A DNA stretch of 38,004 nucleotides from Streptococcaceae bacterium (GTDB lineage Bacteria > Bacillota > Bacilli > Lactobacillales > Streptococcaceae): the NCBI GenBank assembly GCA_031269775.1, contig JAISYQ010000010.1, forward strand, positions 1 through 38,004. Reading direction: 5' to 3'. The notes under the pieces are model-generated. The model ran no database searches, was not told the origin of the DNA, and was given only the letters and a program-made list of their open reading frames with translations. Position 1 is the stretch's first letter, and each line of letters opens with the position of its first letter. This document shows, piece by piece, positions 28,539-36,379 of the stretch. The position numbers and the translations under genes were made by a program.

Positions 28539-29849
28539 ATGAAACGAAGAAAACTAATAATTTTATTTGCTTGTTTTACTAATTTAATGATGCTACAAGT
28601 TGTTTATGGGAAGAAGATTGATACGCCTATGGGGTATTATGCTAAGATAAAGCATAAAACAGATGATAAATCGACAAGAGCTCCAATAAATCAAATGTAT
28701 AGCAAAGGATTATATATTAATTCTTATTTAAGAAGAGGAGCAACAGGAGAATTCCCTAGTAGTGATAGCGGACGACCAAGAACAGATTTTGTTGACGTTG
28801 CTAGTTATCAGAGTTGGATGAGTCAAGAAGATTTTTATGTATTAAGGCGCTTTGGTGTGCGTGGAGTAGTTGTTAAGTTAACAGAAGGAACATATTACCG
28901 CAATCCTTACGCACGTCAGCAAATAGATTACGCTCGTAGAGCTGGTTTGCAAATTTCTGTTTATCATTTTAGTAAGTTTAATTCAGATGAAAGTGCTAGA
29001 AGTGAGGCCAATTTTTTTGTTAATTTTGCCAAAGAATTAGCTCTTGATGGAAACACAGTCATGGTAAATGATGCTGAAGATTCAAGTATGTTTGGAGGAG
29101 TTGTAGATGCGACTTTTACTTCAAAAGTGTTTGAACAACAATTAAAAGACTCGGGTTATTCACGCTGTGTTCATTATACTTGCGCTTCTAAAACATGGAA
29201 TGGGGATTTGCGTCCAGCTGATTTGGGGTTTAATAATATGTGGATTGCTCAGTATCCTGATAATCCTTTAGCATCCAATTTGCTTCATATAGATATGGCG
29301 GCTTGGCAATGGGGGCAAGTTCGCTTTGCTGGATTGTCGCTTGATAAAGGGATCGATGTAAACGTTGATTACACGGGCGTTTTCACTGGTAGTGCAGGCG
29401 CAAGATCTGTAGAAGATGGGATCCCTGTATATAGGGTTTTAAACCCTACTGATAAACGTCACCTTTTCACTATTAATCGCAATGAAATGATTAATTTAGT
29501 ACAAAATCATGGATGGATAGATGAAGGAATTGCTTTTTATTTTGTTAATGAAAAACAAGGAATTCCTCTTTATCGACTTTATAATAAAAATAGTGGGGAA
29601 CATTTTTATACTATTAATGAATTTGAAAGAGATGATTTGATTAAAAAGGGATGGGCAGACGAAGGGATTGCAGGCTATGTCTTGCATCCTGATGGAAATG
29701 TGGGTATTCGTATTTTACGTTTATGGAACAGTGACCCTGATAGACAAGAACATCTTTTTACTGCAAACACTTTTGAATATGAGGAAGTTCCTATAAAGCA
29801 TCTTTCTTGGAAGTCAGAAGATGAAGCTTTTCGCGTACTAAAACTTTAG
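28539..29849 (+). CDS. Secreted GH25 muramidase with DUF5648 repeats
   Basis: 436 residues. A signal peptide (KRRK, then hydrophobic to about residue 22) is followed by a glycoside hydrolase family 25 domain (about 82-280): FVDVASYQSW with Asp86, GVVVKLTEGTYYRNPYARQQ, SVYHFSKF, the catalytic Asp-x-Glu NDAED (Asp178, Glu180) and AWQWGQ. GH25 enzymes cut the MurNAc-GlcNAc bond of peptidoglycan. The C-terminal ~145 residues hold three repeats (VYRVLNPTDKRHLFTINRNE, LYRLYNKNSGEHFYTINEFE, LRLWNSDPDRQEHLFTANT) of the DUF5648 type, likely a wall- or sugar-binding module (inferred). AAGAGG precedes the ATG. It is followed by a peptidase with the same repeats, 26 bases on. Confidence 0.9.
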   Translation: MKRRKLIILFACFTNLMMLQVVYGKKIDTPMGYYAKIKHKTDDKSTRAPINQMYSKGLYINSYLRRGATGEFPSSDSGRPRTDFVDVASYQSWMSQEDFYVLRRFGVRGVVVKLTEGTYYRNPYARQQIDYARRAGLQISVYHFSKFNSDESARSEANFFVNFAKELALDGNTVMVNDAEDSSMFGGVVDATFTSKVFEQQLKDSGYSRCVHYTCASKTWNGDLRPADLGFNNMWIAQYPDNPLASNLLHIDMAAWQWGQVRFAGLSLDKGIDVNVDYTGVFTGSAGARSVEDGIPVYRVLNPTDKRHLFTINRNEMINLVQNHGWIDEGIAFYFVNEKQGIPLYRLYNKNSGEHFYTINEFERDDLIKKGWADEGIAGYVLHPDGNVGIRILRLWNSDPDRQEHLFTANTFEYEEVPIKHLSWKSEDEAFRVLKL

Positions 29850-29875
29850 TAGTGGTTAGGTAGGTTTAAGTAATT

Positions 29876-30997
29876 TTGAAGTTAAATAAAAAGAGTTTTT
29901 TTGGTGTATTAGGATTGCTAGTATCGACAATTTTTCTTTCAATGCACTCCTTTGCAAAAACTGTGCCAGTAGTTGATAGCAAAGATGTACATCCTTATGC
30001 TTTAGAAAGTAAAAAGACAGCAAAACAGGTAGTAAAAGTAGTTCAAGCGCGTCCTATTAGTTCATTAAAATGTCTAGCTTGTGGTGGGCCTACTTATTAT
30101 TCACAAAAAGATCCACAGTGGAGTGGAGCTGTTTTTGGTGGCTATACTTTTGGTGGTACAGGTTGTGTCCCAACAAGTATTGCAATGATTATGGGGGGAC
30201 TTCCACTTGATTGGGGTCAAGAGTTATATGATGTACATCTTTACGATGGTGGTGCTGGTGGGGAAGCGATCGTTTATGCAGGGGAAAAAGCTAATCGAGC
30301 GGTAAAACCTATTTATTCGCATAGTCAATTAAGAGAATTATTAAGCTCTGGCTGGGCGGTTATTGCTTTATGTAATCCTCCTATTGCACCTTTAGGCTTT
30401 TCTCATGCCGTTGTTGTTTATGGATTAAATGGTGATATGACGACTGTTTTAGATCCTTTAGAAAATCGTGTATCTGGATTACATTTGGTACAGGAAATTT
30501 GGAATGCTCGCTCCATGGATTCAATAAACATGGGAAAGGCAGGAACCTCATTATATGGTGTATCAGGTTCTTTTGGCGATGGAGGAACTCTTCTTGTTTT
30601 TCGCGTATATAATCCTAATGGCGATCGTCATTTATTAACGTTAAATAGTTTTGAAAGAGACCAGTTAGTAGATTTAGGTTGGCGTGATGAAAGGATTGCG
30701 TTTAATTTGGTAGGTGGAAGTATTCCAATTTATCGCTTATACAATCCAAATGACGGCGAACATTTATATACAGCAAACTCATTTGAAAGAGATGCTTTAC
30801 TTAAAGTAGGTTGGCATGATGAAGGTATTGCTTTTTATGTTTTAAATTTAGGAGTTTCAAAAGGTGAAGGAACAGCTGTTTATCGTATGCGCAATCCTAG
30901 AAATAGTGAGCATATGTATACAATAAACTATAATGAAATTGAGAATGCAACAAAAAATCTTGGATGGGAATACGAAGGCATTGCATTTAGAATTTAA
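29876..30997 (+). CDS. Secreted C39-like cysteine peptidase with DUF5648 repeats
   Basis: 373 residues from a TTG start (TAGGTAGG upstream). Signal peptide KLNKKSFFGVLGLL with a predicted cut near Ala27 (HSFA-KT). The catalytic domain (about 72-220) fits the peptidase C39-like fold: GGTGCVPTSIAM with Cys97, SHAVVVYGLNG with His177, and DP with Asp193. It may cleave peptidoglycan peptides or proteins; the substrate is not known. Three DUF5648 repeats follow (FRVYNPNGDRHLLTLNSFE, YRLYNPNDGEHLYTANSFE, YRMRNPRNSEHMYTINYNE). Same C-terminal module and probably the same transcription unit as the GH25 gene. Confidence 0.85.
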   Translation: MKLNKKSFFGVLGLLVSTIFLSMHSFAKTVPVVDSKDVHPYALESKKTAKQVVKVVQARPISSLKCLACGGPTYYSQKDPQWSGAVFGGYTFGGTGCVPTSIAMIMGGLPLDWGQELYDVHLYDGGAGGEAIVYAGEKANRAVKPIYSHSQLRELLSSGWAVIALCNPPIAPLGFSHAVVVYGLNGDMTTVLDPLENRVSGLHLVQEIWNARSMDSINMGKAGTSLYGVSGSFGDGGTLLVFRVYNPNGDRHLLTLNSFERDQLVDLGWRDERIAFNLVGGSIPIYRLYNPNDGEHLYTANSFERDALLKVGWHDEGIAFYVLNLGVSKGEGTAVYRMRNPRNSEHMYTINYNEIENATKNLGWEYEGIAFRI

Positions 30998-31146
30998 TGA
31001 TAAATTTTAATATTTAAGCTTGAGGTGATCTTTATTTTTTATCTTAAGCTTTTTAAAATATTTTCATTTAATTACAAACTAGATGAATTAAGAGAAACTT
31101 TTGAAAGTGGTTTTAATTTAGAAAATTTGATTGTTGCTAGGAAGAA

Positions 31147-31443
31147 ATGTTGAAAAAAATGGAATTAGAAGAACTTCGTCAAGAAATGGATAAATTAAAT
31201 GCAAAATTATTGCCAATACTTAAGAAACGTTTTGATCTTTCAAAAAAAATTGCTATATATAAGTACAAACATAATTTACCTATTTATGATGAAAAACGTG
31301 AAAATAAGATATTAGAAAAAATAAAACAGTTGGTTGAGGGTGGAGAATTTAGTTTAGAAATTATGAGCACTATTATACAATTATTTGAAAATTCTAAAAG
31401 AATTCAAAACAGTGTGTTTGATGAACTTTCTACCAAGAAATAA
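31147..31443 (+). CDS. Chorismate mutase domain protein (AroQ class)
   Basis: 98 residues, all-helical chorismate mutase type II. Expected features: LRQEMDKLNAKLLPILKKRF (first helix, Arg), DLSKKIAIYKYKHNLPIYDE (Lys, and conserved P-x-Y-D) and KRENKILEKI (Arg/Glu). It would convert chorismate to prephenate, yet no other aromatic-pathway gene is nearby. AGGAAG precedes ATG 31147; the later ATG at 31159 is an alternative. Before it, about 45 codons (31003-31146) are open in another frame without a recognised product. A mobile element sits directly at its stop codon. Confidence 0.82.
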   Translation: MLKKMELEELRQEMDKLNAKLLPILKKRFDLSKKIAIYKYKHNLPIYDEKRENKILEKIKQLVEGGEFSLEIMSTIIQLFENSKRIQNSVFDELSTKK

Positions 31444-31471
31444 TAGACTTTTTCGGAAATTAGGGTATAAT
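31444..31471 (+). promoter_or_regulatory. Promoter-like sequence inside MITE copy 6
   Basis: TAGACT (31444-31449), 16-base spacer, TATAAT (31466-31471), pointing toward ffh, whose ATG lies about 150 bp downstream. The -10 hexamer is perfect and the -35 matches 4 of 6. In other copies the hexamer is TATAAA or TATAAT at the same place. Confidence 0.4.
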
Positions 31472-31604
31472 GAGAATTCGTTTCAATTTTTTTTGATACA
31501 AGGAAAAAAACTTAAAGATACGTGTTTCTATTTCGAGGTTTTTTGATGATGTATCAGGGAAAAAGAAAACAAAATTCTCATATATCTAGTTTCCGAGGAG
31601 GTCT
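31445..31604 (+). mobile_element. MITE-like element, short form, copy 6 (upstream of ffh)
   Basis: 160 bp, AGACTTTTTCGG to CCGAGGAGGTCT, flanked by AAT on both sides (31442-31444, 31605-31607). The left duplication overlaps the TAA stop of the chorismate mutase gene, so that gene is just spared. Confidence 0.85.
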
Positions 31605-31624
31605 AATAAAGGAGATTTTATAAA

Positions 31625-33118
31625 ATGGCATTTGAAGGTTTAACTAGGCGCTTGCAACAAGTAATGAAGAAAATTCGTGGTAAAGGAAAAGTATCAGAAG
31701 CTGATATCAAAGAGATGATGCGTGAGATTCGTTTGGCATTGCTTGAAGCCGATGTGGCGCTTCCTGTTGTAAAAGAATTTACACTTAATGTAAAAAAGCG
31801 AGCTATTGGTGCAGAGGTTTTAGAAACATTAAATCCAGCACAACAGATTGTCAAAATTGTTGATGAGGAATTAACAAAAACGCTAGGTTCTGAAACGTCT
31901 GAATTGCAAAAATCACTAAAGATTCCAACAATTATTATGATGGTTGGTCTGCAAGGTGTAGGTAAAACGACTTTTGCTGGAAAATTAGCACAGCATTTAA
32001 TAGAAAAAGATAAAGCTCGTCCTTTAATGATTGCAGCAGATGTGTATCGTCCAGCAGCTGTTGATCAATTAAAAACATTAGGGAAGCAATTAAGTGTTCC
32101 TGTTTTTGATATGGGAGTAGATAAGAGTCCTGTAGATATTGTTCGAAGCGGCTTAGCATTAGCACGTGAGAAAAAAAATGATTATGTATTAATTGATACG
32201 GCGGGGCGACTTCATATTGATGAAGCTTTAATGGACGAATTAAAGCAGATTAAAGAACTTGTACATCCAATAGAGATTTTGCTGGTTGTTGATGCAATGA
32301 GTGGACAAGATGCAGTTAATGTCGCTCAAAGTTTTAATGAGCAGCTTAAAATTACAGGTGTTGTTATTACCAAACTTGATGGGGATACGCGTGGTGGTGT
32401 GGCACTTTCGATTCGTAGTATTACTGGTACTGCGATTAAGTTTGCAAGTACGGGAGAGAAATTAACAGATCTTGAAATTTTTCATCCTGATCGTATGAGC
32501 TCGCGTATTCTTGGCATGGGAGATATGTTAAGCCTCATTGAAAAAGCTAAACGCGAATTTGATGAGAAGAAAACGCAGAAAATGACTGAGAAAATGCGAG
32601 AGAGTACGTTTGATTTTAACGATTTTATCGATCAGCTAGATCAAATGAGTAATATGGGACCGATGGAAGATTTGATAAAAATGATTCCTGGCATGAATCA
32701 GATGCCAAACTTAGATAAGGTAAAAGTTGATTCAAAAGATGTTGTAAAAAAGCGTGCGATAATTTTATCCATGACTCCTTTAGAGCGTGAAAAGCCCGAT
32801 ATTTTAACGCCAAGTCGCAGGCGTAGAATTGCTGCAGGATCTGGGAATACAGTGGTGGAAGTAAATAAAATGATTAAAAGTTTTAATGAAGCTAAAAAAG
32901 CTATGCAGATGATGATGAAAGGTGATATGAATAAAATGCTTCAAGGTATGGGTATGGAGCAAATGTCTAACATGCCTGGTGTGCCAAATATGGGTAGGAA
33001 AGGTAATATGCCAAATCCATTTGGTGGTGGCATTAAAGGGAAAATAGGAGAATTTGCAATGAAATCCATGATGAAAAGAGCGCAAAAACAATTTAAAAAG
33101 AAGAAAAAAAAGCGGTAA
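31625..33118 (+). CDS. ffh: Signal recognition particle protein Ffh
   Basis: 497 residues. SRP54 N domain (FEGLTRRLQQVMKKIRGKGK), G domain with GLQGVGKTTFAGKLA (Val where most homologues have Ser or Ala), DVYRPAAVDQL, DTAGRLHID, TKLDGDTRGG, and the Met-rich M domain (about 330-497) ending in a lysine-rich tail. It targets membrane and secreted proteins with 4.5S RNA. AAAGGAGA stands 9 bases before ATG 31625. ylxM, its usual partner upstream, is absent; a mobile element lies there instead. Confidence 0.96.
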   Translation: MAFEGLTRRLQQVMKKIRGKGKVSEADIKEMMREIRLALLEADVALPVVKEFTLNVKKRAIGAEVLETLNPAQQIVKIVDEELTKTLGSETSELQKSLKIPTIIMMVGLQGVGKTTFAGKLAQHLIEKDKARPLMIAADVYRPAAVDQLKTLGKQLSVPVFDMGVDKSPVDIVRSGLALAREKKNDYVLIDTAGRLHIDEALMDELKQIKELVHPIEILLVVDAMSGQDAVNVAQSFNEQLKITGVVITKLDGDTRGGVALSIRSITGTAIKFASTGEKLTDLEIFHPDRMSSRILGMGDMLSLIEKAKREFDEKKTQKMTEKMRESTFDFNDFIDQLDQMSNMGPMEDLIKMIPGMNQMPNLDKVKVDSKDVVKKRAIILSMTPLEREKPDILTPSRRRRIAAGSGNTVVEVNKMIKSFNEAKKAMQMMMKGDMNKMLQGMGMEQMSNMPGVPNMGRKGNMPNPFGGGIKGKIGEFAMKSMMKRAQKQFKKKKKKR

Positions 33119-33176
33119 ATTTTTGTTTTAAAATTGTAAAAACTGTTTATTTTTTAATGACTGTAGTAGATTAAAT

Positions 33177-33207
33177 TTTAATTATACCTTAATTTTATAA
33201 CAGGTCT
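33177..33207 (-). mobile_element. Solitary terminus of a MITE-like element before dltX
   Basis: On the reverse strand it reads AGACCTGTTATAAAATTAAG and then GTATAATT, close to the diverged terminus of the 69-bp element (AGACTTGTTCCAAAATTAAG). Only one end is present. Its edge is followed by AAT, the A and T of which are part of the first possible dltX ATG. Confidence 0.5.
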
Positions 33208-33208
33208 A

Positions 33209-33361
33209 ATGTATGAGGTTTATAAAAAAGTGAGTAGATCAAAAGAAATATTGATTTTTATTGTCAAAACTTTATTTTACACAGCGATTATTTTGGCTTT
33301 GTTATATTTTTTTCATTATAAAAATTCTAGTGGGGGCGGATTTGTTTATAATGAATTTTAG
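33209..33361 (+). CDS. dltX: Teichoic acid D-Ala incorporation protein DltX
   Basis: 50 residues from ATG 33209: a basic start (YEVYKKVSRSK), one membrane segment (about 14-36) and the family's C-terminal box FVYNEF. DltX is needed for D-alanylation and its C-terminal peptide is the acyl carrier residue site passed on by DltB. GTG 33230, with GAGG 11 bases before, is an alternative start giving 43 residues; the product would still be complete. It lies 45 bases before dltA. Confidence 0.88.
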   Translation: MYEVYKKVSRSKEILIFIVKTLFYTAIILALLYFFHYKNSSGGGFVYNEF

Positions 33362-33406
33362 AGCTTTTTAATCATTAGTAGGTAAACTCTTGAAGGAGGA
33401 TTTTAA

Positions 33407-34942
33407 TTGCAACTTTCAATTTTAGAACGATTGCAAAAAGTAGTTAAAAAATATTTATCAACCATCGCTTTTGCGAGTTGTAAAGAAAAATATACATACG
33501 AAGAACTTTGGCGTATGTCTTTATGCGTAGCAAATATTTTAACAAGATCTTCTTTAAAAAAAGGACCTGTAATGGTTTATGGTGAAAGTGATTTTTATGC
33601 TTTATCGTCTTTACTTGGGGTAAATATGACAGGTTGTGCTTATGTGCCGGTAGAGAGTCATTCACCATTTGTGCGAGTTAAGATGATTGTTGAAGCTTGT
33701 AAGCCATCTGCAATTATTGTAACTTTAAAAGAAGAGCTTGATGAAGAGTTAAAGGTGTTGTTTGCAAGATTTTGTGTTTTTTATCAAGACTCACTTGTTT
33801 TTGATGCCAAGCCTATAGCAAATTTTAAAAATGCGGTACATGGCGAAGATTCCAACTATATTATTTATACTTCAGGGACAACTGGTGTGCCAAAAGGTGT
33901 TGAAGTAAGTCATAATAATTTACTTAGCTTTACTGAGTGGATGATGTGTGATTTTAAGCAAATTGAGCAAAATCAAGTGTTACTTCAAGCGCCGTTTTCT
34001 TTTGATTTATCCATTTTTAGTATTTATCCATCCTTACTTTCCGCAGGAACATTGGTGTCTTTATCAAGGGATGAGACAAGTAATTTTAAGTACTTATTTG
34101 AAAGATTAAATACTACAGAGATTAATACTTGGATTTCAACACCTTCATTTGTAGATATTTGTTTGCTGGATCCTTCATTTACACAAGAAAAGCATCCTAA
34201 GCTTGAGCAATTTATCTTCTGTGGCGAAGAGCTAACGGTTAAAACAGCAAAGAAGCTGCTGGAAAAATTTCCAAAGGTTTGCTGTTGGAATACTTATGGA
34301 CCAACAGAAGCAACAGGTGCGCTAACACAACTTAAAGTTACTAAGGACCTTTTGGCAAAATATGATCATCTGCCGCTAGGCAATGCCAAACCAGGGATAA
34401 AAATTCAAATTCATGATCTTAAAAAGCAAAAACTTCCGATAAAAAAGCGTGGTGAGATTGTTATTATCGGAGATTCTGTAGCTAAGGGGTACTATAAAGA
34501 TTTAGTAAAAACACAAGAAGTTTTTACTAAAATTGATGGAAAACGTGCGTATTATACTGGGGATGCTGGATATATTGACAAAACAGGACAATTATTCTAC
34601 GAGGGGCGAATTGATTTTCAAATCAAAATGAATGGTTATAGGATTGAACTTCAAGATATTGAAGCACACTTATCTGCTATTTTTAAAGTTAATAAAGCAG
34701 TGGTATTACCACAAATAGATGTGAATAATCAAGTTCGTGCTTTGGTTGCTGTAATTATCCCTAATAAAAAAGTTAACAATGAAAAGCAATTTATTAAAGA
34801 TCTTCGTAAAGCATTGGCTGAAAAAATTATGGATTATATGATGCCCCAGCGTTTTGTTTTAATGGATAAATTTCCACTAAACCAAAATGGCAAAATTGAT
34901 CGGAAGTTGTTGAGCAAAAATTATTTAGTTAGAATTAGATAG
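33407..34942 (+). CDS. dltA: D-alanine--D-alanyl carrier protein ligase DltA
   Basis: 511 residues, AMP-forming adenylation enzyme that activates D-Ala and loads DltC. TTG start at 33407 behind AAGGAGGA. Motifs: YTSGTTGVPKGVEVSHNN (P loop, about residue 152), FSFDLS (about 200), NTYGPTEATGA (about 297), YTGDAGY (about 382), GRIDFQIKMNGYRIEL (about 400), and NGKIDRK near the end with the catalytic Lys. Complete. Confidence 0.96.
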   Translation: MQLSILERLQKVVKKYLSTIAFASCKEKYTYEELWRMSLCVANILTRSSLKKGPVMVYGESDFYALSSLLGVNMTGCAYVPVESHSPFVRVKMIVEACKPSAIIVTLKEELDEELKVLFARFCVFYQDSLVFDAKPIANFKNAVHGEDSNYIIYTSGTTGVPKGVEVSHNNLLSFTEWMMCDFKQIEQNQVLLQAPFSFDLSIFSIYPSLLSAGTLVSLSRDETSNFKYLFERLNTTEINTWISTPSFVDICLLDPSFTQEKHPKLEQFIFCGEELTVKTAKKLLEKFPKVCCWNTYGPTEATGALTQLKVTKDLLAKYDHLPLGNAKPGIKIQIHDLKKQKLPIKKRGEIVIIGDSVAKGYYKDLVKTQEVFTKIDGKRAYYTGDAGYIDKTGQLFYEGRIDFQIKMNGYRIELQDIEAHLSAIFKVNKAVVLPQIDVNNQVRALVAVIIPNKKVNNEKQFIKDLRKALAEKIMDYMMPQRFVLMDKFPLNQNGKIDRKLLSKNYLVRIR

Positions 34943-34951
34943 GAAATTTTG

Positions 34952-36130
34952 ATGACACCGTATGAGTCACCTTTTTATTTTATATATTTAAGCATTGCTT
35001 TAATTCCGTTGATTATTATTCAATCTTTTGGTAAAAAAGCGATGATTTATCAAAGTTTATTCACGGTTCTTTTTTTGTATTTAAGTTTTGGTGGAAAAAA
35101 TTACCATGCAGGTTTATCATTAATCTTTTTTGGAAGCTATCAACTTTGTCTGATCAAAGGTTATGAATGGTATTTACAAAAGTCAAATTTAAATAAAACA
35201 TCCGTTTTTGTTGTAATTTTGTTACTTTCGCTTGTTCCTTTATTTTGTGTAAAATTTTGGCCGGTTTTCATTGGTCGTAGATCTATTTTTTCCTTTTTAG
35301 GGATTTCTTATGTTACCTTTAAAACGGTAAATATTGTTATGGAATTACGGGATAACTTGATTAAAAAAGTTCCAATTTTAACTTTTCTTTATTTTTTATC
35401 TTTTTTCCCAACAATTTCTAGTGGCCCAATTGATCGTTTTCGTAGGTTTCAAAAAGAGGTACATGCACCTATTAAGGATTATATGAGCTTTTTAGAAAAA
35501 GGAATTTTTTATATTTTTCTAGGATTTTTATATAAGTTTTTGCTTGCTTATCTTCTAAAACATTATTGTTTGGGCTATTTGGAACACAAAGCAGTGTTAG
35601 GTACATCTTTTTTTAATTTATTAATATACATGTATGCTTACAGTTTATATTTGTTTTTTGATTTTGCGGGCTATTCATTTTTTGCAATTGGTGTTAGTTA
35701 TATTATGGGTTATGAAATTCCTAAAAATTTCCACCTGCCGTTTTTATCAAAGAATATTAAAGAATTTTGGAATCGATGGCATATGTCGCTTTCTTTTTGG
35801 TTTCGTGACTTTGTTTATATGCGTTTAATTTACTTCTTGATGAAGAAAAAATTGATTAAATCTTCAGTAAAGATAAGTAATCTTGGTTATTGTGCTCTAT
35901 TTTTATTAATGGGACTCTGGCACGGATTTACCTGGTATTTTATTTTATATGGGCTTTTTCATGCATTGTTAATGTGTGTAGTAGATAAGTGGCTTCGCTT
36001 TAAGAAAAAGCATAAAGGTTTGATACCGGAAAATAAATTTATGGATTGTTTAAATATTGTTTTAACGAGCCATGCTGTTTTTTTTAGTTTTTTAATTTTT
36101 TCAGGAATTTTTGATAAGATCTTAAAATAG
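34952..36130 (+). CDS. dltB: D-alanyl transfer protein DltB (MBOAT)
   Basis: About 392 residues; ATG 34952 is preferred to the TTG 3 bases earlier. Membrane-bound O-acyltransferase with about ten hydrophobic segments. Key features are GPIDRFRRF, the NRWHMSLSFWFRDFVY block (about 275) and the catalytic His in LMGLWHGFTWYFILYGL (about residue 323). It moves D-Ala from DltC across the membrane. A gap of 9 bases follows dltA. Confidence 0.95.
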   Translation: MTPYESPFYFIYLSIALIPLIIIQSFGKKAMIYQSLFTVLFLYLSFGGKNYHAGLSLIFFGSYQLCLIKGYEWYLQKSNLNKTSVFVVILLLSLVPLFCVKFWPVFIGRRSIFSFLGISYVTFKTVNIVMELRDNLIKKVPILTFLYFLSFFPTISSGPIDRFRRFQKEVHAPIKDYMSFLEKGIFYIFLGFLYKFLLAYLLKHYCLGYLEHKAVLGTSFFNLLIYMYAYSLYLFFDFAGYSFFAIGVSYIMGYEIPKNFHLPFLSKNIKEFWNRWHMSLSFWFRDFVYMRLIYFLMKKKLIKSSVKISNLGYCALFLLMGLWHGFTWYFILYGLFHALLMCVVDKWLRFKKKHKGLIPENKFMDCLNIVLTSHAVFFSFLIFSGIFDKILK

Positions 36131-36142
36131 GGAGTTTTATGA

Positions 36143-36379
36143 ATGAAAGAAGAAATGTTTAATATACTTGAAAAAGTAACGGGTGCTGATGATTTTCGTT
36201 TCAATGAAGATCTTGATTTATTTGCAGAAGGTATTTTGGATTCGATGCGAGCAATCATGTTGATTGTGGAATTGGAAAATAAATTTAATATTTCATTGCC
36301 ACCTTCAGAAATGAATCGAGATGATTGGAATACAGCAGCAAAAATTGCTATGCGAATTGAGGAGAAAATTAATGCGTAA
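36143..36379 (+). CDS. dltC: D-alanyl carrier protein DltC
   Basis: 78-residue acyl-carrier-like protein. Ser34 in GILDSMRAIML is the 4'-phosphopantetheine site (LDSM motif). Acidic throughout. It is loaded by DltA and handed to DltB. ATG 36143 follows GGGAG in the dltB-dltC gap; dltD overlaps its 3' end. Confidence 0.96.
   Translation: MKEEMFNILEKVTGADDFRFNEDLDLFAEGILDSMRAIMLIVELENKFNISLPPSEMNRDDWNTAAKIAMRIEEKINA

Noticed and set aside
36321-36371. N-terminal extension of DltD by 17 residues
   Set aside because: These codons overlap dltC in another frame; ATG 36372 with GAGGAG upstream fits the family start.
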